The notes under the pieces: generated by a model
What the model was told of the DNA's origin: nothing
Seen by the model: only the letters and a program-made list of their open reading frames with translations
Databases searched by the model: none
In this document: positions 49,633-57,372 of the stretch, piece by piece
Position numbering within the stretch: position 1 is the first letter of the stretch
Layout of the letters: each line of letters begins with the position of its first letter
NCBI RefSeq assembly: GCF_905372335.1
Contig: NZ_CAJPOU010000003.1
Location: 1-57,836 of the forward strand
Direction of reading: 5' to 3'
DNA length: 57,836 nucleotides
Source of the DNA: Streptococcus sp. A12
GTDB taxonomy: Bacteria; Bacillota; Bacilli; Lactobacillales; Streptococcaceae
Program-made: the position numbers and the translations under genes

Positions 49633-50358
49633 ATGAACGAACTCATCAACGTAACTCTAAATGATAACCATGAGCCTGTGGTATCTGGTAGACAGCTACA
49701 CGAAGCTCTGGAAGTCAAAACAGAATATAAGAAGTGGTTTAGTCGGATGACTGAATACGGCTTTAACGAAAATGAGGACTTTTTAAGGGTGACCCAAAAA
49801 TGTCGCACCCCTGGAGGTCTGCAAGAAATGGCTGACCACGTCATCAAGCTAGACATGGCCAAAGAAATTGCTATGATCCAGCGAACAGAACGAGGCAAGC
49901 AGGTCCGACAATACTTTATCCAAGTAGAAAAGGACTTTAACAGTCCTGAGAAGATTATGGCAAGAGCCTTGCTTATGGCTGATCAGAAAGTCCACAAGCT
50001 AGAGGCTCAGATTGAGGCTGACCGTCCTAAGGTGCTATTTGCAGAGGCGGTCAGCGCTAGTCACACATCTATCTTGGTTGGAGAACTTGCCAAGCTACTC
50101 AAACAAAACGGGGTAGACATCGGAGCAACACGCCTGTTTAGCTGGCTACGAGCCCACGGATACCTAATCAAACGTAACGGACGGGATTGGAATATGCCGA
50201 CGCAGAAGAGCGTAGAGATGGGGCTTATCCGAGTCAAAGAAACAAGCATCACGCACGCTGATGGCCACATCACAGTGAGTAAAACGCCACTCGTCACTGG
50301 CAAAGGCCAACAGTACTTTATCAACAAATTCCTTGATCAGGAATATTTGATGGCTTAG
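49633..50358 (+). CDS. Phage antirepressor (AntA/AntB plus KilAC domains)
   Basis: 241-aa antirepressor. The N-terminal AntA/AntB domain (about 5-75; VVSGRQLHEALEVKTEYKKWFSRM, GFNENEDF) and C-terminal KilAC domain (about 125-238; SILVGELAKLLKQNGVDIGATRLFSWLRAHGYLIK) are both clear. It would bind or inactivate a repressor to promote induction. Clear AAAGGAGC ribosome-binding site. The gene resumes the rightward early operon after the opposed 172-aa gene. Confidence 0.92.
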   Translation: MNELINVTLNDNHEPVVSGRQLHEALEVKTEYKKWFSRMTEYGFNENEDFLRVTQKCRTPGGLQEMADHVIKLDMAKEIAMIQRTERGKQVRQYFIQVEKDFNSPEKIMARALLMADQKVHKLEAQIEADRPKVLFAEAVSASHTSILVGELAKLLKQNGVDIGATRLFSWLRAHGYLIKRNGRDWNMPTQKSVEMGLIRVKETSITHADGHITVSKTPLVTGKGQQYFINKFLDQEYLMA

Positions 50359-50376
50359 AAAGGAGAAGATCAATTT

Positions 50377-50631
50377 ATGAGTGAAATAGGCAAGTACCTT
50401 GAAATCTCTGGTGACATCGCTGGACGAATCGAACTAGAAAACGAAAAAGACCTACTTGTCCGCAGGGCGATAGTCGTTGATGGACACATCGGTCTATGTG
50501 AACAAGCGGTCTATATTGATAAGAAAGTGCTAGATAACTATTGGGTCAAGACAGTAGAACTATCTACTGTTCCTGAAACCATCAACAGCGTTGACAGCAC
50601 TGATTTGATTAGGAAATGGTTGAACATGTAG
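50377..50631 (+). CDS. Small phage protein, 84 aa
   Basis: 84-aa acidic protein (MSEIGKYLEI..., ending RKWLNM), AAAGGAGAAG upstream, 18 bp after the antirepressor. No recognised domain. Its 3' 72 bp overlap the 3' end of the opposed 78-aa gene. Confidence 0.6.
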   Translation: MSEIGKYLEISGDIAGRIELENEKDLLVRRAIVVDGHIGLCEQAVYIDKKVLDNYWVKTVELSTVPETINSVDSTDLIRKWLNM

Positions 50632-50796
50632 ATTGACGCTCTCGTGTCCATTGACATACTCAACGCACTTTACCAAATAATGCTCAGATTTATGGTCTGC
50701 TGACTTAGCAATGACAGAACCTATGGCAGGAATAGCGGGCAATGTCATTGGCACAGACTCAACATGGCCATCAATCACGATGTAACAAGTAGTCAT
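50560..50796 (-). CDS. Small leftward phage protein, 78 aa
   Basis: 78-aa protein (MTTCYIVIDGHVES..., predicted beta-rich) on the minus strand. A near-perfect AAAGGAGGAT ribosome-binding site and its own extended -10 promoter (TGC-TATAAT, 50835-50827) argue that it is real. Function unknown. The gene sits against the flow of the early operon and overlaps the end of the 84-aa gene. Confidence 0.65.
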   Translation of the reverse strand: MTTCYIVIDGHVESVPMTLPAIPAIGSVIAKSADHKSEHYLVKCVEYVNGHESVNLHVQPFPNQISAVNAVDGFRNSR

Positions 50797-50826
50797 AGCT
50801 TATCCTCCTTTCGTTGGGATAAGTTT

Positions 50827-50861
50827 ATTATAGCAAAAAGCACCCAACAGAAGTCGGGCGC
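50827..50861 (-). promoter_or_regulatory. Leftward terminator followed by promoter of the 78-aa gene
   Basis: GCACCCAAC (50840-50848) and GTCGGGCGC (50853-50861) form a stem with a U-run for leftward transcription (A5 at 50835-50839). The minus-strand TGC-TATAAT (50835-50827) begins right in the T-run. The unit insulates and then restarts leftward transcription. Confidence 0.65.
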
Positions 50862-50908
50862 TTAGAAAAACAACTAACTAAATTATATCACAGGAGAAAG
50901 GAAAACAA

Positions 50909-51778
50909 GTGCAAGAAATAGCATTATCAAATAACCTATCTCAAATTGAGCTAGAAATCAGCCATCACAAACAGATTGCAGGTCAGTCCATTTGGGAAAT
51001 TGGTAGGCGATTAAATCATGTAAAGGAAAACGATCTTGCTCACGGTGAATTCATGGATTGGTACCTCGGTCTCGGTATTGATAAGGATTTCGCCAGTAAA
51101 TCAATGAAAATTGCTAAAGAACTTCCAAATTTCGAAACGTTTCGAAATTTAGGAACAACAGCACTTCATTTGATTGCAACTCTTCCAGAAGAAGAAAAAC
51201 GGGAGCAGATCCAGCGGATTGAAGATGGTGACACTCCGACAGTACGAGAGTTGCAGGAAATTAAGAAACGGCTCAAACTCAGCCAACAAGCGAATGAGCT
51301 TCTAAGGGGCGAGAATAGCCGTCTAAAAGAGGCTACAGTCAAAGAAGTTGTGAAAGAAGTCGAAGTCACACCACCTGACTATCAGGAAGCACTCCGAAAA
51401 GCGAGAGAATCAGAAGCCTATGCTGAAAGAAACGCATTTCTTGAACAACAGCTAAACCAATTATCGGAACAGCGGGATAAGGCCAATAAGTATGATGACC
51501 TTGAACGGGCCATAGAGCAAGGAAGAGGCCAGCTAAACGAGCAACAGAAAGAAATATCCAGCACCAAAGAAGCCATTGCCTTTCTGAAAAAAGGGAATCA
51601 ATTCCTAGCAAATTTTGGAGGTGTCGCTTATTTAGATATTCAATCCGTCTTACCTAAAAATGCTCAATTAAAGGCCGAAGTTGAGACGTTTGCTAGTCAG
51701 TTGAAGATACTACTAGGCGACGTTAATACAATCTTAGGACAGTCACGAAATGAAATTTTGGAAGGAGAAATCTTATGA
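50909..51778 (+). CDS. DUF3102 family phage protein
   Basis: 289-aa protein. The N-terminal DUF3102 region (about 1-120; IAGQSIWEIGRRLNHVKEN, ELPNFETFRNLGTTALHLIATLPEE) precedes a long coiled coil (about 115-235) and a helical tail. The family is common in phages and is related to ParB/Noc-like or DNA-binding helical proteins; its function is not established. GTG start 50909 after GGAGAAAGG. Overlaps the ORF6C gene by 4 nt. Confidence 0.8.
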   Translation: MQEIALSNNLSQIELEISHHKQIAGQSIWEIGRRLNHVKENDLAHGEFMDWYLGLGIDKDFASKSMKIAKELPNFETFRNLGTTALHLIATLPEEEKREQIQRIEDGDTPTVRELQEIKKRLKLSQQANELLRGENSRLKEATVKEVVKEVEVTPPDYQEALRKARESEAYAERNAFLEQQLNQLSEQRDKANKYDDLERAIEQGRGQLNEQQKEISSTKEAIAFLKKGNQFLANFGGVAYLDIQSVLPKNAQLKAEVETFASQLKILLGDVNTILGQSRNEILEGEIL

Positions 51779-52179
51779 CACAAGAAATTGTAGGTCAAAG
51801 CAGAGATCATCAAAATCAACTCAAAGAAATCGGCGTAATGCGGAAGATGCTAGATAGCATTGAGAATCATGAAGAGCGCATTACGAACCTAGAAGATACA
51901 ATGCGGGTCAATGCGGTTCAGGAGACAGTCTTGACCGAAGAAGTAAATAAAATTGTTGTCGGATTCCTTAATGGCAAGCAAGCACCAGCTTATCAAGATA
52001 GATCAATCCGAGGCCGTGCCTATTCGTCAATTAATAAGGACATTCGGAAACAATTTGGCGTCCGACGCAAGGAAATCCCAGCCAAGGAATACCAAAACGC
52101 AGTTGTTTTTATCAGACAATGGCAACCAGATTTTGAGTTACGGCAGGAAATACAGACAGCGAACGCAATTCAAGCATAA
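51775..52179 (+). CDS. ORF6C-domain phage regulator
   Basis: 134-aa protein. An N-terminal helical/coiled segment (about 15-60) precedes an ORF6C domain (about 65-130; GRAYSSINKDIRKQFGVRRKEIPAKEYQNAVVFIRQW). ORF6C is a C-terminal module of phage antirepressor-like DNA-binding proteins; here the N-terminal partner domain (ORF6N) is absent. The 4-nt overlap with the DUF3102 gene (ATGA) suggests the two act together. Confidence 0.85.
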   Translation: MTQEIVGQSRDHQNQLKEIGVMRKMLDSIENHEERITNLEDTMRVNAVQETVLTEEVNKIVVGFLNGKQAPAYQDRSIRGRAYSSINKDIRKQFGVRRKEIPAKEYQNAVVFIRQWQPDFELRQEIQTANAIQA

Positions 52180-52235
52180 AAAAAGCACCTGACAGGAGAT
52201 CAGGAACTAGGAAAAATCTATAAGGACATTATAAC

Positions 52236-52400
52236 ATGACTAAAACTAAAAATCAATGGCGACCGCGCATTATCAATGTGATGGCAGATGGAAGTCAGTT
52301 AGAAGACTTGACGGGATATGTCATCCCAAAAGATAGCGGTTACTACAACGCTATCAGACGAATTAATAAGGAGAAACAAGAATGTTTGAACCAACATTAA
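52236..52400 (+). CDS. Small phage protein, 54 aa
   Basis: 54-aa protein (MTKTKNQWRPRIINVMADGS..., ending CLNQH) preceded by AAGGAC. Resembles short conserved ORFs in streptococcal phages (DGSQLEDLTGYVIP), function unknown. The last codons overlap the next gene by 19 nt. Confidence 0.65.
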   Translation: MTKTKNQWRPRIINVMADGSQLEDLTGYVIPKDSGYYNAIRRINKEKQECLNQH

Positions 52401-52633
52401 CAAGCCAGCTATTAGGTGCTGGATCAATCGCAGTTAGTTTCTTTGTAGCAGGCTTCATGACTTGCTACTTTGATGTCAAGAAGAAAGAAAAAGAACAACG
52501 GAAGCAAGCTAAAATCAATGAACTACTTGAAATGCAAGAAGGCTATGAGCAAGAAATTAAATTGAGCGTGTGGGATGACCTCGCAGAATATCGCAAGCAT
52601 TCTGTCAGCGACAACGATTTTAAAACTTGCTAA
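52382..52633 (+). CDS. Small membrane protein, 83 aa
   Basis: 83-aa protein with one transmembrane helix (LLGAGSIAVSFFVAGFMTCYF, about 10-30) followed by a charged helical tail (KKKEKEQRKQAKINELLEM). Ribosome-binding site AAGGAG inside the preceding gene. Function unknown; its position in the phage early operon is unremarkable. Confidence 0.6.
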   Translation: MFEPTLTSQLLGAGSIAVSFFVAGFMTCYFDVKKKEKEQRKQAKINELLEMQEGYEQEIKLSVWDDLAEYRKHSVSDNDFKTC

Positions 52634-52645
52634 GAGGTGCATGAT

Positions 52646-52792
52646 ATGACTATTGAAGCAATGCACGAAGCAATCAAGCCTTACTTAACAGACGCACAAG
52701 AAACACGGCTAGAGCGTCTAAAGATGGCTAGCCGGTTGAAGTACGAGACTGAGGTATTTGAGTTGCATGAGAAGTTGATGGAAGGAGATTAA
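52646..52792 (+). CDS. Small helical phage protein, 48 aa
   Basis: 48-aa protein (MTIEAMHEAI... ending KLMEGD), AAGAGGTG upstream, directly abutting the replisome-organiser gene (TAA then ATG). Helical, charged, no recognised domain. Confidence 0.6.
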   Translation: MTIEAMHEAIKPYLTDAQETRLERLKMASRLKYETEVFELHEKLMEGD

Positions 52793-53656
52793 ATGGCAGT
52801 AAATAGACGATATTACTGGTTACAACTCAAAGAAGACTTCTTCAAATCAAAGGAAATGAAGCTGATGCGGAAATTGCCTGGAGGGGAAGAGTTGACCATT
52901 ATTTATCTGAAAATCATGCTGGCCAGTCTTCCAGACGAAGGAAAAATCTATTTTGAGGGTTTAGCTGAAGATTTAGCTGAAGAACTAGCTTTACTGATTG
53001 ACGAAGATACTGAAGCCGTCAGAATGGCGCTCATGTTTTTATCAAAGAAAAATCTACTGACTACAAATGATAATTATCAATTCACTTTGGAACAAGTTCC
53101 AGAGATGATAGGTAGCGAAACAGCAAGCACCCGTAGGTCTCGCAAGCACCGAGAGGGTCAAAAAGCGTTGCAATGCAACACCGATGCAACAAAACGCAAC
53201 GGAGATATAGAGATAGATATAGACCTAGACCTAGACCAAGAACAAAAAAATGCAGTTGGTGGTGAAAATTTAATTTTTAAAAAATTGAAGGAAGCCTTCG
53301 GTGAAATGAGCGTGAATGGCACTATGGTCGAAGAGGTTGAAAGACTACTTAAACAGTACGGACAAGAACTTGTAGTTTTAGCTTTGAACGAAACGATCTT
53401 AAATGCAGGTAAGTCTCTTAGATATACTATGTCAATCCTCCAACGTTGGGACGGCCAAGGATTGAGAACGGCTGGACAGATTAAAGCAGCCGACGAAGAA
53501 TACGAACGGAAGAAATTCAACAAAACTCAAGTTGATTCTTACGGGGGTATTCCTTCTTGGTCCAATTTAAGGCCAGAGAATCAGAAAGAACCAGAGTCGG
53601 AAATGTCTGACGAAGAATATGAAATACGGTTAAAGGAGTTTCTAGCCAGTGAATAA
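52793..53656 (+). CDS. Phage replisome organiser
   Basis: 287-aa replication protein. The N-terminal replisome organiser domain (about 1-120; YYWLQLKEDFFKSKEMKLMRKLPGGEELTIIYLKIML) binds the phage origin. A low-complexity acidic linker (about 138-152) carries an in-gene repeat, and a C-terminal DnaD/DnaB2-like domain (about 160-235; SLRYTMSILQRWDGQGL) recruits the host helicase. GGAAGGAG lies just before the ATG. The gene probably contains the phage origin. It overlaps the following gene by 8 nt. Confidence 0.9.
   Translation: MAVNRRYYWLQLKEDFFKSKEMKLMRKLPGGEELTIIYLKIMLASLPDEGKIYFEGLAEDLAEELALLIDEDTEAVRMALMFLSKKNLLTTNDNYQFTLEQVPEMIGSETASTRRSRKHREGQKALQCNTDATKRNGDIEIDIDLDLDQEQKNAVGGENLIFKKLKEAFGEMSVNGTMVEEVERLLKQYGQELVVLALNETILNAGKSLRYTMSILQRWDGQGLRTAGQIKAADEEYERKKFNKTQVDSYGGIPSWSNLRPENQKEPESEMSDEEYEIRLKEFLASE
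53202..53238. repeat. Short tandem repeats inside the replisome-organiser gene
   Basis: GAGATATAGAGATAGATATA followed by GACCTA twice and GACCAA. In related phages the replication origin lies in the linker-coding part of this gene, so these could be iterons; they also simply encode an I/D/L-rich linker. Confidence 0.45.
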
Positions 53657-53900
53657 AATTGATTTTAAGAAAGTTAAGACTGACAACAACCTGTTCCGTG
53701 AGTTTGAACGGTTTATGAAAGAACGCTTTAACACACAGATCACTAAGCAACAGTATGTAGAGTTTGTGCAGACTTGCGCTAGTGGCGATGGTTATTATCT
53801 CAATCCATTTTATATGTGTGCGTGGCTACTCAAGAAGCCTGTACAAGTGATTGAGGACCGATGGTATCAGAAAAAGGAGAATGTACATGTTTCCATTTGA
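53649..53900 (+). CDS. Small phage protein, 83 aa
   Basis: 83-aa protein (MNKIDFKKVKTDNNLF..., ending ENVHVSI), basic and aromatic, no recognised domain. It starts within the last codons of the replisome-organiser gene (AAGGAG upstream) and overlaps the next small gene by 14 nt, so it is part of the replication operon. Confidence 0.6.
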   Translation: MNKIDFKKVKTDNNLFREFERFMKERFNTQITKQQYVEFVQTCASGDGYYLNPFYMCAWLLKKPVQVIEDRWYQKKENVHVSI

Positions 53901-54003
53901 TTATGACCGTGACTATTTACAACCAGAACCAGAGCGTGAGACCCGTGATCCTGATGATTGGGTATGCGTAGGTGGACGCTGGGTATACATAGGAGACGAG
54001 TGA
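53887..54003 (+). CDS. Very small acidic phage protein, 38 aa
   Basis: 38-aa protein (MFPFDYDRDY..., ending YIGDE), rich in D, E, R and aromatics, overlapping both neighbours in the compact operon. AAAGGAGAAT lies upstream. Unknown function. Confidence 0.55.
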   Translation: MFPFDYDRDYLQPEPERETRDPDDWVCVGGRWVYIGDE

Positions 54004-54004
54004 T

Positions 54005-54181
54005 ATGGAAGTAAATTGTCATGATGATGCGTACTGGCGCAAGTACTATGAGAGACTTTGCCACAACCTGGGCGAAATCGTAGACGAACAGCAAGACAAA
54101 ATAATCTCGCTAAGCAAGAAAAACAGCCGTTTAAAGCGTGAAATTTGGAGCATGAAGAAAACACAAAGGAGAATAAGATGA
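54005..54181 (+). CDS. Small coiled-coil phage protein, 58 aa
   Basis: 58-aa protein (MEVNCHDDAYW..., ending QRRIR) with a basic helical or coiled C-terminal half (EQQDKIISLSKKNSRLKREIW). AGGAGA lies about 10 nt upstream. The stop codon overlaps the next start (ATGA). Confidence 0.6.
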   Translation: MEVNCHDDAYWRKYYERLCHNLGEIVDEQQDKIISLSKKNSRLKREIWSMKKTQRRIR

Positions 54182-54411
54182 CGAATATACCTTCGAACAA
54201 AGGGCAAAGTTATATCAGTATTGAAATGTCACCAAAACAAAAAGAATTAATCGGAGTTTTAGCCGAGATTGAAGGCTCTACGCCGGGAGACTTGCTGAAC
54301 AGAGTAGTCGAGCGATTTATCGACAGCAATCTAGGGCTTATTGATGATTATAGAAACGGTTTGGACAGCTTGAAGCAAAATGCTAGACGCAGACTGTCAA
54401 TGAAGATTTAA
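54178..54411 (+). CDS. Small ribbon-helix-helix-like phage protein, 77 aa
   Basis: 77-aa protein; YISIEMSPKQKELIGVLAEIEGSTPGDLLNRVVERFI (about 12-48) has the strand-helix-helix pattern of an Arc/MetJ-like DNA-binding fold. I chose ATG 54178, with AAAGGAG 9 nt upstream, over an upstream in-frame ATG at 54145 inside the previous gene. A repressor role is plausible, not shown. Confidence 0.6.
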   Translation: MTNIPSNKGQSYISIEMSPKQKELIGVLAEIEGSTPGDLLNRVVERFIDSNLGLIDDYRNGLDSLKQNARRRLSMKI

Positions 54412-54424
54412 GGAGAAGAACAAA

Positions 54425-54898
54425 ATGGCAACACTTTATGAATTGACTGGAATTTATCAACAAATCTATGACATGGATATGGACGATGAAACCAAACAAG
54501 ACACGCTAGAGAGCATTGACTGGACGGAGGACTTTGAGAACAAAGTGGAGGGATATGTCAAAGTTATTAAAAACCTTGATGCAGATATCGAAGTCCGTAA
54601 AAATGAAATTGACCGCTTGAAGAAGTTGAACGATGCTGACAAGTCGAAGAAAGAGCGAATGAAAATAGATCTAGCGACTAGCATGGAATTGACTGGACAT
54701 GAAAAAGTTGACACCACGCTATTCAAGGTGTCATTCAGAAAATCCGAAGCCGTGGAAGTGGATGACTTGCTTCTTCCAGAAGCCTACAAAGTTGCAACGT
54801 GGAAAGCTGATAAGGAGCGCTTGAAAGAAGATTTGAAGAATGGACTTGAAATTTCAGGAGCTGAATTGGTGAAGCGTAAGAATTTAAATATTCGGTAA
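54425..54898 (+). CDS. Siphovirus Gp157 family protein
   Basis: 157-aa helical protein (LYELTGIYQQIYDMDMDDE near the start; ADIEVRKNEIDRLKKLNDAD coiled coil at about 55-75; KVDTTLFKVSFRKSEAVEVDD near 95-115) typical of the Gp157 family of streptococcal siphophages. Its precise function is unknown; in S. thermophilus phages the family has been linked to phage resistance. Located between the small RHH-like gene and the ERF recombination gene, consistent with an early role. Confidence 0.88.
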   Translation: MATLYELTGIYQQIYDMDMDDETKQDTLESIDWTEDFENKVEGYVKVIKNLDADIEVRKNEIDRLKKLNDADKSKKERMKIDLATSMELTGHEKVDTTLFKVSFRKSEAVEVDDLLLPEAYKVATWKADKERLKEDLKNGLEISGAELVKRKNLNIR

Positions 54899-54907
54899 GG
54901 AGACGGT

Positions 54908-55528
54908 ATGAATAAATCAGAAACAATAACAGAGTTGAGCAAGGCTTTTGCTAAGACTCAAAAAGAGATGAAACAGCCTTTAAAAGATGCAAACAATCCA
55001 TTTTTCAAAAGCAAGTATGTGCCACTTGAAAACGTGGTGGAAGCAATCACAGAGTCAGCAAGTAAGAACGGGCTATCATTCACGCAGTTTCCTTCCAGTG
55101 ATGAAGCTGGGAATGTGACGGTAGGAACACTGGTGATGCACGAGTCGGGTGAATGGATTGAATACGATCCGATCAAGATGAAACCAGTCAAGAATGACCC
55201 TCAATCAATCGGGTCAGCTATCACTTATGCTAAACGGTACGCACTATCTGCGATCTTTGGGATTACTAGCGACCAAGACGACGACGGCAACGAAGCCACG
55301 CAAGCGAAGAAGCAACCAGCGAAGAAAGCTAATGATCCGGTTATCTCAGTAGAGGAAGCCAACCGCTATTTAAAAGAGATAGCCACTATTGCAGAAGCAA
55401 AAGGGAAAGAAGATGGCTCGATCGCCAAATGGTTCTTACAACATTTAAACGTGGCAGACTACAAGCAGATTAAACAATCGCAAGTAGAGCAAGCAGAAAT
55501 GCTATTAGGGAAATTGAAAGGAAATTAA
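54908..55528 (+). CDS. erf: ERF-family single-strand annealing protein
   Basis: 206-aa ERF recombinase. The conserved N-terminal ERF domain (about 1-130) includes NPFFKSKYVPLENVVEAI and GSAITYAKRYALSAIFGI (about 98-115), followed by an acidic DQDDDGNE segment and a helical tail. It anneals complementary single strands during phage recombination and genome circularisation. It sits directly before the SSB gene (3 bp), the usual pairing. Confidence 0.93.
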   Translation: MNKSETITELSKAFAKTQKEMKQPLKDANNPFFKSKYVPLENVVEAITESASKNGLSFTQFPSSDEAGNVTVGTLVMHESGEWIEYDPIKMKPVKNDPQSIGSAITYAKRYALSAIFGITSDQDDDGNEATQAKKQPAKKANDPVISVEEANRYLKEIATIAEAKGKEDGSIAKWFLQHLNVADYKQIKQSQVEQAEMLLGKLKGN

Positions 55529-55531
55529 TAA

Positions 55532-55963
55532 ATGTTAAACAATGTCGTACTTGTCGGGAGACTTACCAAAGATCCAGAATTACGATACACCCCAAACAAC
55601 CAAGCAGTAGCAACTTTCAGCTTGGCAGTGAATCGAAATTTCAAGAGTCAAAATGGCGAACGTGAAGCGGATTTTATCAACTGCGTGATTTGGCGACAAC
55701 AAGCAGAAAATTTAGCGAATTGGGCTAAGAAAAGGGCGTTAATTGGTATCACTGGACGCATCCAGACTCGCAATTATGAAAATCAGCAAGGGCAGCGTGT
55801 GTATGTGACTGAGGTTGTAGCTGAAAACTTCCAGTTACTGGAATTTAACAAGCAGAACGATCAAAATCATACACAAAGCCACAGCCAACAACCAAACTTT
55901 GGGCGCAATGAACAAATGCAAAGCAATCCGATGGACATCTCAGATGATGATCTCCCATTCTAA
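55532..55963 (+). CDS. ssb: Phage single-stranded DNA-binding protein
   Basis: 143-aa SSB. OB-fold at 1-105 (MLNNVVLVGRLTKDPELRYTPN..., DFINCVIWRQQAENLANWAKKR), then a disordered Q/N/S-rich linker and the acidic C-terminal tip DDDLPF, which binds partner proteins. It covers single strands during phage replication and recombination, together with ERF. The gene shares DNA with upstream codons of the next reading frame, but not with its likely start. Confidence 0.96.
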   Translation: MLNNVVLVGRLTKDPELRYTPNNQAVATFSLAVNRNFKSQNGEREADFINCVIWRQQAENLANWAKKRALIGITGRIQTRNYENQQGQRVYVTEVVAENFQLLEFNKQNDQNHTQSHSQQPNFGRNEQMQSNPMDISDDDLPF

Positions 55964-55967
55964 GCCT

Positions 55968-56186
55968 ATGACTTGGATTGAAGAACATTTTGCCAGAGAG
56001 TATCCAGAAATCAAATCCATACAAGATATCTGGGACAAGGACGATTTAGGCGGATACGAAACACAGCGGTATTCGAGGGAGTTTAACAAAGTGATTATCA
56101 CTAACGACTTGACCGCTATTAGTAACGATCTAAGATCAATCGGACTTACTCTTTCGGACTTTAAACAACAACTAACTCTATTTTAA
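55968..56186 (+). CDS. Small phage protein, 72 aa
   Basis: 72-aa protein (MTWIEEHFAREYPE...), helical and acidic, no recognised domain. ATG 55968 starts 4 bp after the SSB stop codon; an upstream in-frame ATG at 55947 is possible. The ribosome-binding site is weak, suggesting translational coupling to ssb. Confidence 0.55.
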   Translation: MTWIEEHFAREYPEIKSIQDIWDKDDLGGYETQRYSREFNKVIITNDLTAISNDLRSIGLTLSDFKQQLTLF

Positions 56187-56196
56187 GGAGTATTGA

Positions 56197-56595
56197 ATGA
56201 CTGAACCAATAATCATGCAGTTTGAACTAACTCGTAAGCAGATGATATCTGCGAATGACCGCTTGCACTTCCAACAGAAAGCTAAAATCACACGCTTTCT
56301 AAGGGAACTTGCGAAATACGAGGGTCAGAACACTCTCAAGGACTGGTACGGCTTGCCTTTTACGAAAGATAAGCCGTGCAAGGTTCGGGTGGTAGTATTC
56401 CCGCCTAGAAACTATCAGTATGACCCTCCGAACTGGTCACCTACTAGTAAGGCGCTACTGGACGGTCTGACAGATGCAGAATTTTGGACAGATGACAACT
56501 ACAACATCATCAAAGAGGTCAGCTTCTGCCACGGCGGAAAGTCTGGCACGGAGAAATATAAAATCAAATTAGAAATCATGGAGATAGAAAAGTGA
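56197..56595 (+). CDS. rusA: RusA-family Holliday junction resolvase
   Basis: 132-aa endonuclease of the RusA family, which cuts four-way junctions as a homodimer. The catalytic aspartate region DPPNWSPTSKALLDGLTDAEFWTDDN (about 73-98) shows the conserved pattern of three aspartates, and a basic N-terminal part holds substrate contacts. Resolves recombination intermediates made with ERF and SSB. GGAG lies 9 nt upstream; it overlaps the DUF1372 gene by 4 nt. Confidence 0.92.
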   Translation: MTEPIIMQFELTRKQMISANDRLHFQQKAKITRFLRELAKYEGQNTLKDWYGLPFTKDKPCKVRVVVFPPRNYQYDPPNWSPTSKALLDGLTDAEFWTDDNYNIIKEVSFCHGGKSGTEKYKIKLEIMEIEK

Positions 56596-56855
56596 AGAAG
56601 CTGATAGATATTATTATCTACTTTATCATGATAGGTCTACTGTTCGCACTGTACTCCCAACATCAAGAAATATACAGACTGAAATACAAGAGGCCAGAGA
56701 CTATCTACTACGTGGATAATATGGCTGGTGTCGTGACTGGAAAGGAATTTGACGGTGAGCGATACAGTATCACAGTTAGCGGATATGGCAAGTTTTTGGT
56801 AAACAAAGAGCAGTATGACCGTGCAGTTATCGGGAAGGGATGGAAACATGAATAA
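56592..56855 (+). CDS. DUF1372 family phage membrane protein
   Basis: 87-aa protein with an N-terminal transmembrane helix (IDIIIYFIMIGLLFALYSQ, about 5-23) and a small soluble beta-rich domain (ETIYYVDNMAGVVTGKEFDGERYSITVSGYGKFLV). DUF1372 is recurrent in streptococcal phages with unknown function. GTG start overlapping the RusA stop codon; it also overlaps the next gene by 8 nt. Confidence 0.85.
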   Translation: MKKLIDIIIYFIMIGLLFALYSQHQEIYRLKYKRPETIYYVDNMAGVVTGKEFDGERYSITVSGYGKFLVNKEQYDRAVIGKGWKHE

Positions 56856-57372
56856 TCAAGAGTTGATTGAGAAATATGAAAATGAGCTGAAGGATATCCA
56901 ATTAAAATTTGGAGCAAGTTTTAAGACAAAAGTCTACGAGGATCTTATAAAAGATTTAAAACAACTAGATGAACCGCAGAAAGTCACAATCCCGCAGTTT
57001 GTGGCGGATTATATTGAATCCGAAAAGGATTCGGAATGTGGTTTGCTAGGCTCGATGAAGGATGTACCTTATGAAGACAATGCAGAATTAAGAAAGTGGT
57101 TCTACAAAGGTGGTAATGTTGAAGTTTTTGCCCGTGCTTGGCTTGACGGCTACGAGGTCGAAAAAGAGAAGCGGTATTTGGTAAAGATGAAAGGGTTTGA
57201 AGAAGAATATAATTTTTTAAATTACTTTATAAATACTAAATTATGGATAATCCAAAGTGATGCAAATAATTCTAATTATAGAACGCACCACACCCGCAAA
57301 GAACTTGAACAAGCTGGTTTTGGCTGGGTGTTTGATTGCCCGGGGATTGATATTGAAGAGGTGGAAGAATGA
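56848..57372 (+). CDS. DUF1642 family phage protein, first copy
   Basis: 174-aa protein. Helical N-terminal third, then the DUF1642 core with VTIPQFVADYI (about 45-55) and ARAWLDGYEVEKEKRYLVKM (about 97-116), and a C-terminal HTRKELEQAGFGWVFDC (about 147-163). The family is common in early regions of streptococcal and lactococcal phages; function unknown. ATG 56848 has GGGAAGGGA upstream. It overlaps the next gene by 4 nt, and that gene is a paralogue. Confidence 0.88.
   Translation: MNNQELIEKYENELKDIQLKFGASFKTKVYEDLIKDLKQLDEPQKVTIPQFVADYIESEKDSECGLLGSMKDVPYEDNAELRKWFYKGGNVEVFARAWLDGYEVEKEKRYLVKMKGFEEEYNFLNYFINTKLWIIQSDANNSNYRTHHTRKELEQAGFGWVFDCPGIDIEEVEE

Noticed and set aside
53202..53238. 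CRISPR-like or minisatellite array
   Set aside because: Repeats are only 6-8 bp, without spacers, and encode an I/D/L-rich protein linker.
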